DNA of 64,000 bases from JACVRM01 sp963817375 (GTDB lineage Bacteria; Actinomycetota; Thermoleophilia; Gaiellales; Gaiellaceae): assembly GCA_963817375.1 (NCBI GenBank), contig CAWFOB010000004.1:361312-425311 (forward strand), written 5' to 3'. A program made the position numbers and the translations under genes. Every line of letters begins with the position of its first letter. Position 1 is the first letter of the stretch. Below are positions 54,753-64,000 of the stretch, in pieces. The notes below the pieces were generated by a model. That model was not told where the DNA came from and did not search any database. It saw only the letters and a list, made by a program, of their open reading frames with translations.

Positions 54753-55136
54753 CTAGCTCGCGGTGCTCGCGGGCGCGACCGACCGGCACGCGTCGACGAG
54801 GCCGTACCAGTCGACCTTGTCCACGACCGTCATGCCGATCTCCGCAGACTCGCGCTCGACCTCGTCGTCCACGAACGCCGAGAAGAGCACGAGCCGCCCG
54901 CCGAACCCGTCCGCGACGAGGCGCTGGGCAACGTCGAGCCCCGACATCTCCGGCATGCGGAGATCGAGCACGACGAGGTCGTAGCGGCCCGCGGCGGCGC
55001 GTAGCAGCGCCTCGCGGCCGTCAGCGGCCTCGTCAACGTCCCACCCCTCGGTCGACAGGACGATGCCGAGCATGCTGCGGATGTCCTCCTCGTCGTCCAC
55101 GACGAGCACACGGCCAAGTGCAGATTCTGTCGTCAT
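54753..55136 (-). CDS. Single-domain response regulator
   Basis: A 127-residue receiver domain without output domain: VLVVDDEEDIRSMLGIVL, Asp in LVVLDLRMPEMSGLDVA, Ser/Thr in VLFSAFVDDE and Lys in VVDKVDWYGL. It would act by protein contact, such as a diffusible phosphate shuttle. The ATG at 55136 follows GAAGGAGGAGCG, a strong ribosome site, which decided the start; the upstream ATG would use it as coding. It is 100 bp downstream of the DipZ-like gene. Confidence 0.87.
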   Translation of the reverse strand: MTTESALGRVLVVDDEEDIRSMLGIVLSTEGWDVDEAADGREALLRAAAGRYDLVVLDLRMPEMSGLDVAQRLVADGFGGRLVLFSAFVDDEVERESAEIGMTVVDKVDWYGLVDACRSVAPASTAS

Positions 55137-55241
55137 CGCTCCTCCTTCCATCGGCCGCTCGAGGTCGGCCTTGAGTTCCCATGTTCCCTGCCGAGGCGGC
55201 TCCCGAACTCCCCCATCCGAGGGAATCGGAAAGAACCGGGG

Positions 55242-56868
55242 TTAGCTGAACGTGAAGGCGTAGCCCGAGATGCCCTGCGAGAAGCGCAGCTCGAGCAGCC
55301 CGGTGCGCAGCTTGGGGAAGGTCGCGAGCGTGTAGAGCCGGGGCTCACCGCGGATCGGAACCGTGCGCAGCGGCTTCCCGTCGACGACGACCTGCACGCT
55401 GCCGCGGCCGCCGAGCACGAGGTGGATCTTCTGGGCAGCGAAGCGGAGCCGCAGCCGCGCGAGCGGCCCGGAGACAATCCGCTGCTCGAGCACCTTCCAG
55501 CTGCCGGAGTACGCCAGGTCGTCCTGGGCCAGCTGCGCCGGGAACTTGTAGAGCGCGTAGCGGTCGAAGGTGACGCGGCCCGGAAAGCGCTCGAGCCGGC
55601 CGTAGCCCAGGTACGACTCGGGCGTCATGAAGTGCTGCGGCGTCGTGTCGGCGACGTCGGTCATCGGCTGCGTCGCGTCGCCGAGGTACCGCCGGATGAG
55701 GCTCTCGGTCTGCGAGTACTCGCCCTCGCCGAAGTGGGTGTGGCGGACGCGGCCCGAGCGGTCGATCAGGTACTCGGCCGGCCAGTACTCGTTGTGGTAC
55801 GCCGTCCAGGTCCCGTACTTGTTGTCGAGCGCGACCGGGTAGCGGACGCCGAGGTTCTTGACGGCGGTGCGCACGTTCGACGGGACGTGCTCGAACGCGA
55901 ACTCGGGCGTGTGCACGCCGACGATGACGAGCCCGTCCTTCCGGTAGCGAGCGTCCCAGGCCTTCAGGTGCGGGAGCGTGCGCAGGCAGTTGATGCACGA
56001 GTACGTCCAGAAATCGACGAGCACGACCTTGCCGTGCAGCTGCTGGAGCGTCAGCGGCTTGCCACCGGGCGTGTTGATCCAGCCGGAGATGCCGGTGAAG
56101 TTCGGCGCGAGCGGGCGCTTGGCCGCGGCGAGCGCCTCGCCGCCGCGCAGGCCGTGGAGCTCGCGCTTCGCGATCGAGCTGTTCTCGACGTGATTCTGGA
56201 AGGCCTGCGTGTATCCGGGCAGCGACGTCGTGAAGCGCTGGTCCCAGCCCTCTGTGATCGCAAGCGCCGTGACGGCGAGGACGATGCCGGCGGCGACGCG
56301 CACGCGCGGCGCCTCGCGCTTCAGGAAGCGGACGCCGCCGGCCAGCTTCTGCGACCCGAACAGGATCGCGAGCATCGGCAGGGCGGCGCCGAGCGAGTAC
56401 GCGAGCGTCAGGAGCACGACCCGCAAGCCGACGTTGCCCGTGGCCGCGAGCGACGCGACGGCCGCGAACACGGGGCCTGCGCAGGGAACGAAGACGAGGC
56501 CGAGGCTCGCCCCCAGCACGAAGCCGTTCCCTTCGGTGTTCACCCGGCGGCGGGTGAGCCGGTAGAACGGCCGCTCGACGAGCGCGCGCCACCGGCGGGA
56601 AGATCAGCGTCGCCGCCAGGAGGAAGAGCAGCCCGATGGCGAGGTTCCGCAGGAAGTCCTCCGGGAGGCCGAGCGCGTCGAGCAGCGCGGTGCCCGCGAG
56701 CGTGAAGATCGTGAAGCTGGCGACGAGGCCGCCGACGATCGCAAGCGGCCGCCGCTTGCTCGTCCCGGTCGCCCCGCCGACGAGCAGGATCGGCAAAACG
56801 GGGAGCACGCACGGCGACAGCGCCGTGACGATCCCGGCGAGGAACGCGATTCCGAGCAAGATCACCAT
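55242..56868 (-). CDS. DipZ-like membrane thiol-disulfide protein (CcdA + thioredoxin + C-terminal beta domain), one frame break
   Basis: About 541 residues with one extra base near 56583. The N-terminal CcdA-like membrane part has TALSPCVLPVLPILLVGGATG and VPCAGPVFAAVASLAATG, each with a cysteine for electron transfer. Then an external thioredoxin-like domain with CxxC in FWTYSCINCLRTLPHLKAW and YGTWTAYHNEYWPAEYLIDRSG, and a C-terminal beta domain (IHLVLGGRGSVQVVVDGKPLRTVP). This three-part structure is the DipZ family, exporting reducing power to the cell surface. It is divergent from the PQQ-like protein gene. Confidence 0.88.
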
Positions 56869-56939
56869 GTCACGACCCTGCTCAAGCGTACTTCGGAGGT
56901 GTTACCGGAGGCTTAATTTCCAGTCGCTACGGTTTCGCG

Positions 56940-58343
56940 GTGCGTGTGGTTCTCGCAACGCTTGCCGTGCTGCTGCTCGCAGGCGCCTCCGGCGCGGCGA
57001 CCAGGAAGCAGGGCGGCGACTGGACGCGGTTCGGCTACGACGCGCAGCGGTCGTCGAGCGGCCCGGCCGCCACGGGGATCACGGCCGCGAACGTGCGCCG
57101 CCTTGTCCGTCAGCGGGTCGTGCTCGACGGCACCGTCGACTCCTCGCCGATCTACCTGCGCGGCGTCACGGTCGCCGGGCGTCCGCACGACACGTTCTTC
57201 GTCACGACCACCTACGGCAAGACGGAGTCGATCGACGCGACGACGGGGCGCGTGCTGTGGCGCTTCACGCCGCCGGGGTACTCGTCCTGGGCGGGCTCGG
57301 CGCGGATCACGAACGCGACGCCGCTGGCCGACCCGAGCCGGACGTTCGTCTACGCGGTCTCGCCGGATGGGAAGATCCACAAGCTGTCCGTCGCGAACGG
57401 CCGCGAGGCAGCGGGCTGGCCGGTCACGATCACCCGCGACTCGACGCACGAGAAGATCGCCCCGCCGCTCAACTACTCGCGCGGGCTGATCCTGGCCGCG
57501 ACCGGCGGGTACATCGGCGACGCGCCGCCGTACCAGGGGCACGTCGTCTCGATCGATGCCGCGACCGGCCGCATCCGCCACGTCTGGAACTCGCTCTGCT
57601 CCGACCGCACCGGGCTGATCACGCCCTCGAGCTGCGCCGAGAGCGACTCGGCGATCTGGGGCCGCGGGGGCGTCGTGGTGGTGCCGGGCACCGGCAACCT
57701 GCTCGTGGCCACCGGCAACGCGAAGTTCGACGGCCGCACGAACTGGGGCGACAGCGCGCTGATGCTCTCGCCGGATGCGTCGCGCCTGCTCCAGAACTGG
57801 ACGCCGACCGACCAGGCGACCCTGAACGCGACCGACGGCGACCTCGGCACGACCGTGCCGGCCGTGCTCAACGCCAGGCTGGCGGTGCAGGGCGGCAAGG
57901 ACGCGAAGCTGCGGCTGCTCTCACTCGCCCGCATGAACGGCCAGGGCGGGCACAGCGCGAAGACGGGCGGCGAGCTGCAGACGTTGCCGCTGCGCGGCGG
58001 GCTGTTCACGGCTCCGGCGGTCTGGAAAGGGTGGGTCTTCTGCGGCACGTTCTCGGGCACGCAGGCGTTCCGCCTGGTCGGCAGCCGGCTGCGGGAGGCG
58101 TGGTCGAACGGCACGCCGGGCACGAGCCCGGTCGTCGCCGGCGGCCTGCTCTACGTCTACGACCCGGACGGCGGGCTGAACGTCTATCGGCCGACGAGCG
58201 GCGCGCGCGTCGCGCAGCTGCCGGCCGGGAGCGGCCACTGGAACAGCCCGATCGTGACCGACGGCCGCATCGCGCTCCCCGAGGGGAACGCGAACGACCA
58301 CGCACAGGCCGGGGTGCTGGACATCTACCGCGCACCCCGCTGA
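56940..58343 (+). CDS. Secreted PQQ-type beta-propeller protein
   Basis: A 467-residue exported protein: GTG start, signal peptide VLATLAVLLLAGASGAA, then repeated strand patterns such as ESIDATTGRVLWRFTPPG, HKLSVANGREAAGWPV, VVSIDAATGRIRHVW and LYVYDPDGGLNVYRPTSGARVA, the A-x-D-x-x-T-G-x-x-x-W signature of PQQ/outer-membrane-propeller repeats. It may bind a quinone cofactor or act as a scaffold. It starts 71 bp from the divergent DipZ-like gene, suggesting an extracytoplasmic redox pair. Confidence 0.83.
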   Translation: MRVVLATLAVLLLAGASGAATRKQGGDWTRFGYDAQRSSSGPAATGITAANVRRLVRQRVVLDGTVDSSPIYLRGVTVAGRPHDTFFVTTTYGKTESIDATTGRVLWRFTPPGYSSWAGSARITNATPLADPSRTFVYAVSPDGKIHKLSVANGREAAGWPVTITRDSTHEKIAPPLNYSRGLILAATGGYIGDAPPYQGHVVSIDAATGRIRHVWNSLCSDRTGLITPSSCAESDSAIWGRGGVVVVPGTGNLLVATGNAKFDGRTNWGDSALMLSPDASRLLQNWTPTDQATLNATDGDLGTTVPAVLNARLAVQGGKDAKLRLLSLARMNGQGGHSAKTGGELQTLPLRGGLFTAPAVWKGWVFCGTFSGTQAFRLVGSRLREAWSNGTPGTSPVVAGGLLYVYDPDGGLNVYRPTSGARVAQLPAGSGHWNSPIVTDGRIALPEGNANDHAQAGVLDIYRAPR

Positions 58344-58385
58344 GCGATTCCGCGTTCGCTTCGACACGTTGACTAGTTTGGTCGC

Positions 58386-59000
58386 ATGGTCGAGACCGAA
58401 TCAGCCCTGCGCGAGATCATCGGCTCGCCGGCAAAGCTCGTCACGGGGAAGGTGAGCGACCGGCTCAACGAGATCTGCCGCGAGTACATCGAGCGCTCGC
58501 CGTTCGTGTGCGTCGCCAGTGTCTCCCGAGACGGGGCTGTCGACGTCTCCCCACGCGGCGACCCGGCAGGGTTCGTCCGCATCCTGGACGAGCACACGCT
58601 GCTCATCCCGGAGCGACCGGGGAACCGGATCGCCGACACGCTCACGAACGTGCTCGAGACGGGGCGAATCGGGCTGCTCTTTCTCGTTCCCGGCGTCGGA
58701 GAGACGTTTCGCGTCAACGGGAGCGCCCGGATCGTCGACGACGCCGAGCTGCTGTCGGCGAGCGCGGTCGACGGGAAGGCGCCGCGCCTCGGCTTGCTCG
58801 TCACGGTCGAGGAGGCGTACACGCAGTGTTCGAAGGCATTGATTCGCTCCGACCTGTGGAACCCGGCCAGGCACGTGGACCCGAAGACGATGCCGACGTC
58901 GGGCCAGATGCTGAAGGCGGTCAGCGACCCGACGCTCGACGTCGACGAATACGAACGAGCGCGCGCCGAGCGGTACCGCAGGCGCGAAGGCCTCTACTAG
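58386..59000 (+). CDS. FMN-dependent PPOX-type flavoprotein
   Basis: A 204-residue protein of the pyridoxamine-phosphate-oxidase-like fold: FVCVASVSRDGAVDVSPRGDPAGFV and IPERPGNRIADTLTNVLETGRIGLLFLVPGVGETFRVNGSARIV. This matches the MSMEG_1061-type group of FMN-binding oxidoreductases. No substrate is visible. It is 12 bp from the following ettA gene and may be cotranscribed. Confidence 0.83.
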   Translation: MVETESALREIIGSPAKLVTGKVSDRLNEICREYIERSPFVCVASVSRDGAVDVSPRGDPAGFVRILDEHTLLIPERPGNRIADTLTNVLETGRIGLLFLVPGVGETFRVNGSARIVDDAELLSASAVDGKAPRLGLLVTVEEAYTQCSKALIRSDLWNPARHVDPKTMPTSGQMLKAVSDPTLDVDEYERARAERYRRREGLY

Positions 59001-59012
59001 GGTGGCTGGCCG

Positions 59013-60679
59013 ATGAGCGACTACGTCTTCACGATGTACCGGGCCGACAAGTTCTACGGCGCCGACCGCCAGGTGCTGGCGAACATCTCGCTGTCGTTCC
59101 TGCCCGGGGCGAAGATCGGCGTGCTCGGCCCGAACGGCGCCGGCAAGTCGACGCTGCTCCGGATCATGGCCGGCCGCGAGGAGCCGTCGAGCGGCGTGGC
59201 GGAGCTCGCGCCCGGCGCGAGCGTCGGCCTCCTGGAGCAGGAGCCGGAGCTCGACCCGGTCAAGGACGTGCGCGGCAACGTCGAGGACGGAGTCCGCCCG
59301 GTGCGCGACCTGCTCGACCGCTTCAACGCCGTCTCGGCCGCCTTCGCTGAGCCCGACGCGGACTTCGACGCGCTGCTCGCCGAGCAGGGCGCGGTCCAGG
59401 AGGAGATCGACCGCCGCGACGCGTGGACGCTCGACACCACGCTCGATCGCGCGATGGACGCGCTCCGGCTCCCGGACGGCGACCGCGACGTCACCACGCT
59501 CTCCGGCGGCGAGCGGCGGCGGGTCGCGCTGTGCCGCCTGCTCCTGTCCTCGCCGGACCTGCTGCTCCTCGACGAGCCGACGAACCACCTCGACGCCGAG
59601 TCGGTCGCCTGGCTGGAGCGCTTCATGGCCGAGTACAAGGGCACCGTCGTCGCGGTTACCCACGACCGCTACTTCCTCGACAACGTCGCCGGCTGGATCC
59701 TCGAGCTCGACCGCGGCAAGGGCATCCCGTTCAAGGGCAACTACTCGTCGTGGCTCGAGCAGAAGCAGGCGCGGCTCGCCTCGAGGAGAAGCAGGAGTCG
59801 GCCCGGCAGCGCACGCTCGCCCGCGAGCTCGAGTGGGTGCGCATGAGCCCGCGGGCGCGGCACGCGAAGTCGAAGGCGCGCATCACCGCCTACGAGAAGC
59901 TGCTCGCAGACGACGGCACGAAGAAGCTCGACCGCATCGAGATCTACATCCCGCCGGGGGCACGCCTTGGCGACACCGTCGTCGAGGCGGACGGCGTCGC
60001 GAAGGGCTTCGGCGACCGGCTGCTCTTCGAGGACCTGTCGTTCTCGCTGCCCCCGGGCGGCATCGTCGGCGTCATCGGCCCCAACGGCGCCGGCAAGACG
60101 ACGCTCTTCCGGATGATCGCGGGCGAGGAGCAGCCCGACGACGGCGCGCTGCGCGTCGGCGACACGGTCGAGCTCGCCTACGTCGACCAGGCCCGCGCCG
60201 ACCTCGACCCTGCGAGCACGGTGTGGAAGGAGATCTCCGGCGGCCACGACACGCTCGAGCTCGGCAAGCGCGAGGTCAACTCGCGCCAGTACGTCTCGTG
60301 GTTCAACTTCAAGGGCTCCGACCAGCAGAAGCGGGTGGGCGACCTGTCCGGCGGGGAGCGCAACCGCGTCCACCTGGCGAAGCTGCTGCGCTCGGGCGGC
60401 AACCTGCTGCTGCTCGACGAGCCGACGAACGACCTCGACGTCGACACGCTCAGGGCGCTCGAGGAAGGGCTCGCGGACTTCGCCGGCTGCGCCGTCGTCA
60501 TCTCGCACGACCGCTGGTTCCTGGACCGCGTCGCGACGCACATCCTCCACTTCGACGGCGACTCGCAGGTGACGTGGTTCGAGGGCTCGTACCTCGAATT
60601 CGCGCAGTGGATGAAGGAAACGCGCGGCCCGGACGCGCTCGAGCCGCACCGGATCACCTACAAGCGGCTCGTCGCCTGA
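59013..60679 (+). CDS. ettA: Energy-dependent translational throttle protein EttA (ABC-F), one frame break
   Basis: About 555 residues with one base missing (or two extra) near 59778. Two ABC domains: GPNGAGKSTLLRIMAG, TLSGGERRRVALCRLLL, LLLLDEPTNHLD; then GPNGAGKTTLFRMIAG, DLSGGERNRVHLAKLL, LLLLDEPTNDLDVDTLRALEEGL. The start SDYVFTMYRADKFYG and the end FEGSYLEFAQWMKE are typical for EttA, which binds the ribosomal E site and senses the ADP/ATP ratio. The break sits in the interdomain linker (EEKQESARQRTLAREL) and is probably sequence error. Confidence 0.9.
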
Positions 60680-60683
60680 ACGG

Positions 60684-60709
60684 GCGAGGGCCGCGCAAGC
60701 GGCCCTCGC
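60684..60709 (+). terminator. Terminator after ettA
   Basis: GCGAGGGCCGC and GCGGCCCTCGC form a perfect 11-bp stem capped by GCAA (GNRA loop), 4 bp past the stop. There is no T-run. Confidence 0.75.
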
Positions 60710-60716
60710 GTGTCAA

Positions 60717-60733
60717 CCCAACGCGGAGTTGGG
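60717..60733 (-). terminator. Short hairpin after the GYD gene
   Basis: CCCAAC-gcgga-GTTGGG, 6-bp perfect stem directly after the GYD-protein stop on the minus strand; a probable weak terminator for that gene. Confidence 0.5.
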
Positions 60734-60735
60734 GT

Positions 60736-61020
60736 CTAGACGAACGCCTTGACGAAGACGTCGACCTCCTCGACCGGGAACGTCTCGGTCTTGAGGTACT
60801 CGAGCGCGCCGATCTTGCCGAGCGCGCGGAACGCCGCCTCGTTATCCGGGAACTTGATGATCGTGAAGAACTCCCACGGACCCATCATTGCGAACCACTT
60901 GTCGAGCGTCCCGTGCTCCTTCTCGACGATCAGCTCGACCTTCTCGAGGAACTTGGGGATCTCGGGCAGCTTCTCCCTGCCTTCGGGAGTCAGAGCGAAA
61001 AAGCTGACGTACGTGAACAT
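60736..61020 (-). CDS. GYD-domain protein
   Basis: A 94-residue protein resembling the GYD domain: MFTYVSFFALTPEGREKLPEIPKFLEKVELIVEKEHG and GPWEFFTIIKFPDNEAAFRALGKIGALEYLKTETFPVEEVDVFVKAF. The start ATG is preceded by GGGAGGTG. GYD proteins are ferredoxin-fold domains of unknown role. The gene lies convergent to ettA, with hairpins between. Confidence 0.8.
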   Translation of the reverse strand: MFTYVSFFALTPEGREKLPEIPKFLEKVELIVEKEHGTLDKWFAMMGPWEFFTIIKFPDNEAAFRALGKIGALEYLKTETFPVEEVDVFVKAFV

Positions 61021-61136
61021 CTGCACACCTCCCTTCGCAGATCCCCGAGACTCTCTCGCGGACACACCGAACGGGCATCCGGGGATGCCGGGATGGACGC
61101 TGCCCGGAACTACTGAACGGCGGCTACGGTCTCCGG

Positions 61137-62546
61137 ATGGAGCGCGAGCGGCCCCATCACAACGTGACGCTCGCGATCCTCACGCTCGCCGGTGCGGCGT
61201 TCTCGCTGCAGCAGACGATGGTGTTCCCGGCGGTGCACACGTTCCAGCGCGAGTTCGGGACGACGACGGCATGGGCGACCTGGGTCGTCACGGCGTTCCT
61301 CGTCTCGGGCGCCGTCCTCACTCCGATCCTGGGCCGCCTCGGCGACCAGTACGGCAAAGCGCGCGTGCTGCAGATCAGCCTCGGCCTCTTCGTGCTGGGT
61401 TGTCTCGGCGCCTCGACCGCCTGGAGCCTCTGGGCGCTGATCGCCTTCCGTGCAATCGCAGGGGCAGGGGCCGCGCTCTTCCCGCTCAGCTTCGCGATCA
61501 TCCGCGACGAGTTCCCGCCGGACAAGGTGAAGGTCGGGATCGGCCTCATGTCCGCCGTCTACGGCGTGGGCGGCGGCTTCGGGATCGTTCTCTCCGGGCT
61601 GGTCGTCGACCACCTCGGCTGGCGCTACCTCTTCCTGTTCGGCTTCGTGCCGATGACGGTCGCGATCGTGCTCATCCGCCGCTTCGTCCCCGAGTCGCCG
61701 GTCCGCGTGCAGGGACGCATCGACGTCGCGGGCGCGCTCCTGCTGTCGGCTGCGCTCGTCACCCTGATGCTCGGCCTGACCGAGGGCGACTCGTGGGGAT
61801 GGGCGTCCGGGCGGCTGTTCGGAGCGTTCGGGCTCGCCGTGGTGCTGTTCGCCGCCTGGGGCGTGGTGGAGCACCGCGTGCACGAGCCGATGGTCGCGCT
61901 GGACATGCTCGCGCACCGGCCGATCCTGCTCACGAACCTCACGACGTTCATCGCGGGCTTCGCCCTGTTCAACTGCTTCGTGCTCGTCCCCACGTTCGTC
62001 GAGACCTCGACGCGCGAAGGCTACGGATTCGGCGCGAGCGTGTCGATCGGCGGCCTCTACCTGCTGCCGAGCTCGATCGCGCTGCTCTTCGCAGGCCCGG
62101 TGGCCGGCCTCGCCGGCCGACGGTGGGGCTCGAGATTGCCGCTCGCGACCGCACTGGGGCTCATCTGCGTCTCGGCGACGCTGCTCGCGTTCGCCCACCA
62201 CCGGCCGTGGCACGTCGTCGTCGCCACCGCCGCCCTGGGCGCCGGGGTAGGCGCCGTGTTCGCCACCGTGGCCGCGCTCGTGGCCGAGAACGTGCGGCCC
62301 ACGGAGACTGCGGTCGCGACCGGCGTGAACACCGTGATCCGCATGGTCGGCGCCGTCGTCGGCGGCCAGATCGCCGCCGCCGTGCTCACGGCGGAGACGA
62401 TCGCCCATACGACGATCCCGACGGAGGCCGCCTACACGACCGGCTTCGCCCTCAGCGCCGTCGCGGCACTGCTCGGCACCTTCGTGGCGCTGTCGATCGA
62501 CCCGCGCCCTCAGGTTGTCTTCGCGCCGGTCGAGGCGCTCGACTGA
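61137..62546 (+). CDS. Major facilitator superfamily drug-type exporter (DHA2-like)
   Basis: A 469-residue membrane protein with about 14 helices. Motif A occurs as GRLGDQYGKARVL after helix 2, and RIAGAGAALFPLSFAIIRDEFP and AVYGVGGGFGIVLSGLVVDHLGWRYLF (motif C type, helix 5) follow, typical of 14-helix drug:H+ antiporters. Likely multidrug exporter. One-base overlap with the MmcQ gene (TGATG). Confidence 0.87.
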   Translation: MERERPHHNVTLAILTLAGAAFSLQQTMVFPAVHTFQREFGTTTAWATWVVTAFLVSGAVLTPILGRLGDQYGKARVLQISLGLFVLGCLGASTAWSLWALIAFRAIAGAGAALFPLSFAIIRDEFPPDKVKVGIGLMSAVYGVGGGFGIVLSGLVVDHLGWRYLFLFGFVPMTVAIVLIRRFVPESPVRVQGRIDVAGALLLSAALVTLMLGLTEGDSWGWASGRLFGAFGLAVVLFAAWGVVEHRVHEPMVALDMLAHRPILLTNLTTFIAGFALFNCFVLVPTFVETSTREGYGFGASVSIGGLYLLPSSIALLFAGPVAGLAGRRWGSRLPLATALGLICVSATLLAFAHHRPWHVVVATAALGAGVGAVFATVAALVAENVRPTETAVATGVNTVIRMVGAVVGGQIAAAVLTAETIAHTTIPTEAAYTTGFALSAVAALLGTFVALSIDPRPQVVFAPVEALD

Positions 62547-62920
62547 TGGCCGACGAGCAGGTCGTCCACGCCCCGACGGAGACGCTCACCCGCCTGCGCA
62601 AAACGTGCCTGTGCCTGCCCGAGGCGGTCGAGGACGGCGGCGTGGGCAACCCGTCTTTCAAGGTGCGGACGAAGATCTTCGCGATGCAGCACGGGCACGA
62701 AGGCCGGCCGTCGTGCTGGGTCAAGGCGGCTCCGGGCGTGCAGGAGCTCCTGATCGGCCATGATCCGGCGCGCTTCTTCCGGCCGCCGTACGTCGGCCAC
62801 CACGGCTGGGTCGGCGTCCGGCTCGACGGCGCAACCGACTGGGAGGAGCTCGCCGACCTCGTCGAGGAGAGCTACCGGATGACGGCGCCGAAGCGGCTCG
62901 TTGCTGCGCTCGACAGCTGA
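62546..62920 (+). CDS. MmcQ/YjbR-family protein
   Basis: A 124-residue protein with the MmcQ/YjbR fold: TRLRKTCLCLPEAVEDGG, FKVRTKIFAMQHG, SCWVKAAPGVQELLI and PYVGHHGWVGVRLDGATDWEELADLVEESYRMTAPKRL. The domain is double-wing-like and may bind DNA; function unproven. It overlaps the end of the MFS gene by one base. Confidence 0.83.
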   Translation: MADEQVVHAPTETLTRLRKTCLCLPEAVEDGGVGNPSFKVRTKIFAMQHGHEGRPSCWVKAAPGVQELLIGHDPARFFRPPYVGHHGWVGVRLDGATDWEELADLVEESYRMTAPKRLVAALDS

Positions 62921-62940
62921 GCGGCGGGTACGTTCCCGCC

Positions 62941-63930
62941 ATGCCGACGAACCCGCTCGACGCGGTCAGGCAGCTGGGCGACCAGCTCCGCCGCAGCGCA
63001 GGCCCGGAGCTGGAGGAATGGCTCGGCGACCGGCTCGCCCCGAAGCGGCTGCCGCCGCTCCCGCTGAGCGAGCTCCAGGCCGAGCTCGACTCGCTCGTCG
63101 GGCTCGAGACAGTGAAGGAGCAGGTGCACGCGCTCGTCGCCTTCCTCCAGGTGCAGGCGCGGCGCAAGGAGCACGAGCTCCCGGAGGTCGCAACCAGCCA
63201 GCACCTGGTCTTCCTCGGCAATCCCGGGACCGGCAAGACGACCGTCGCCCGCCTGCTCGCCCAGATGTACCGCTCGATGGGACTGCTCCAGAAGGGCCAC
63301 CTGGTCGAGGTCGACCGCGCCTCGCTCGTCGGGCAGTACGTCGGCGCCACGGCGATCAAGACGAACCGCGCGATCCGCCGCGCGCTCGACGGCGTGCTGT
63401 TCATCGACGAGGCGTATTCGCTGGCCCCAGAGGACGGGCGCATGGACTTCGGCCCCGAGGCGGTCGAGGTGTTGCTGAAGCGGATGGAGGACTTCCGCCA
63501 CCGCCTCGTCGTGATCGTCGCCGGCTACCCGCGGCTGATGCGCGGGTTCCTCGACTCGAACCCCGGCCTGCGCTCGCGGTTCGCGCGCGAGATCTCGTTC
63601 CCCGACTACACGAACGACGAGCTGGTTGCGATCAGCGAGAAGATGGCCGGCGACGCCGAGTACACCCTCGAGCCGGCCGCGATCGAGACGCTCCGTCACA
63701 TTTTCGAGAACGCGCAGCGTGGCGAAGGCTTCGGCAACGCGCGCTTCGCGCGCACGATCTTCGAGCAGGCGCTGAACCGGCAGGCGCTCCGGCTGGCGCG
63801 TGTCGAGGGCCGCGACCTGTCCGAGCTCGACCGGGCCGACGTGACGACGCTCACGGCCGACGACGTCGCCACGGCGGCGCAGTCGCTGGGCGAGGAGCCG
63901 GAGCGCAAGCGGCGCCGCTGGCTCGGTTAG
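62941..63930 (+). CDS. CbbX/SpoVK-type AAA+ ATPase
   Basis: A 329-residue AAA+ protein. An N-terminal helical region precedes LVGLETVKEQVHALVAFLQVQARR, Walker A FLGNPGTGKTTVARLLAQMY, a pore-loop region VEVDRASLVGQYVGATAIKTNR, Walker B VLFIDEAYSLAPE, sensor VVIVAGYPRLMRGFLDSNPGLRSRF and a C-terminal lid. This is the CbbX/SpoVK/EccA-N family; the client is unknown since no rubisco or type VII genes are in view. Read from ATG 62941. Confidence 0.9.
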   Translation: MPTNPLDAVRQLGDQLRRSAGPELEEWLGDRLAPKRLPPLPLSELQAELDSLVGLETVKEQVHALVAFLQVQARRKEHELPEVATSQHLVFLGNPGTGKTTVARLLAQMYRSMGLLQKGHLVEVDRASLVGQYVGATAIKTNRAIRRALDGVLFIDEAYSLAPEDGRMDFGPEAVEVLLKRMEDFRHRLVVIVAGYPRLMRGFLDSNPGLRSRFAREISFPDYTNDELVAISEKMAGDAEYTLEPAAIETLRHIFENAQRGEGFGNARFARTIFEQALNRQALRLARVEGRDLSELDRADVTTLTADDVATAAQSLGEEPERKRRRWLG

Positions 63931-63940
63931 CGTAAGCGGC

Positions 63941-64000
63941 ATGGATCCAGACGCCGCCGAGCTGCGCGTCCTCGGCTGCCTGATCGAGAAGCAGCGGACG
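63941..64000 (+). CDS. YceH/DUF480-family protein, start only (runs off the window)
   Basis: Only 20 codons are visible: DPDAAELRVLGCLIEKQRT. The ELRVLGCLIEKQRT stretch is the conserved start of YceH (DUF480) winged-helix proteins, so the identification is reasonable although the rest is not seen. It begins 10 bp after the AAA gene stop. Confidence 0.65.
   Translation, partial: MDPDAAELRVLGCLIEKQRT

Noticed and set aside
62941..63930. Rubisco activase CbbX or type VII secretion EccA by name
   Set aside because: No rubisco or secretion genes in view; only the family can be stated.

Overview
The window is a densely packed, very GC-rich chromosomal segment (third codon positions almost all G or C, many GTG starts, 1-8 bp start/stop overlaps). 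The gene content points to an actinobacterium-like lineage: a PdtaS/PdtaR-type kinase plus ANTAR regulator, the fhaA-fhaB-pstP-rodA-pbpA-pknB cluster, SufS/SufU, a mycobacterial-type transaldolase next to glucose-6-phosphate isomerase, DUF4446, and a short (alpha-type) glutamine synthetase. A deep-branching group such as Thermoleophilia (Gaiellales/Solirubrobacterales) is my best guess; this is inference, with no rRNA gene to confirm it. No tRNA, rRNA, transposase or CRISPR array was seen, and no gene-free stretch exceeds 300 bases.

Layout. 1-4.0 kb: sugar-phosphate genes (pgi partial, tal, rpiB, tkt). 4-9.7 kb: an ABC-F ATPase, small enzymes, then the ANTAR regulator and, further upstream on the same strand, its likely sensor kinase. 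9.7-22.4 kb: small membrane proteins, glnA, a desaturase, an ABC-2 exporter, the acetyltransferase-glnK-amt ammonium operon, a SIMPL protein and a sulfurtransferase. 22.4-29.2 kb: a coxMLS-type molybdenum hydroxylase (form II active-site loop) divergent from MoxR ATPase and VWA genes. 29.2-42.6 kb: HNH and DUF4446 genes, then a long cell-wall/phosphosignalling cluster (kinase, fhaA, fhaB, PP2C phosphatase, rodA, pbpA, PASTA kinase, ddl) facing a second Ser/Thr kinase. 42.6-51.2 kb: a 162-bp symmetrical hairpin element, a class III aminotransferase, USP, UbiB-like kinase, a cyclase-STAND protein, pdxH, dcd, an epimerase. 51.2-64 kb: a probable structured non-coding RNA, an iron-sulfur/Rieske group, DipZ-like and PQQ-like secreted proteins, EttA, a transporter, a CbbX-type AAA protein and the start of a YceH-family gene.

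Most coherent story: nitrogen control. The window encodes an ANTAR antiterminator protein and a matching histidine kinase. The ammonium operon is preceded by a promoter and two adjacent hexaloop hairpins, the second overlapping a perfect terminator with seven Ts. The glnA leader also has a hexaloop hairpin overlapping a terminator. This is the layout expected for ANTAR-controlled transcription antitermination.

Most unusual other items: a roughly 215-nt structured RNA on the minus strand at 51.2-51.4 kb with its own terminator (UUCG tetraloop); a 162-bp palindromic element at 42.7 kb; GGGGACAGCCCC repeats at 7.4 and 49.7 kb; and about 30 single-base frame breaks, nearly all +1, concentrated in tkt (11) and glnK-amt (9) while most other genes are intact. 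I treat the frame breaks mainly as uncorrected sequence errors, but the +1 bias and clustering deserve checking against reads.
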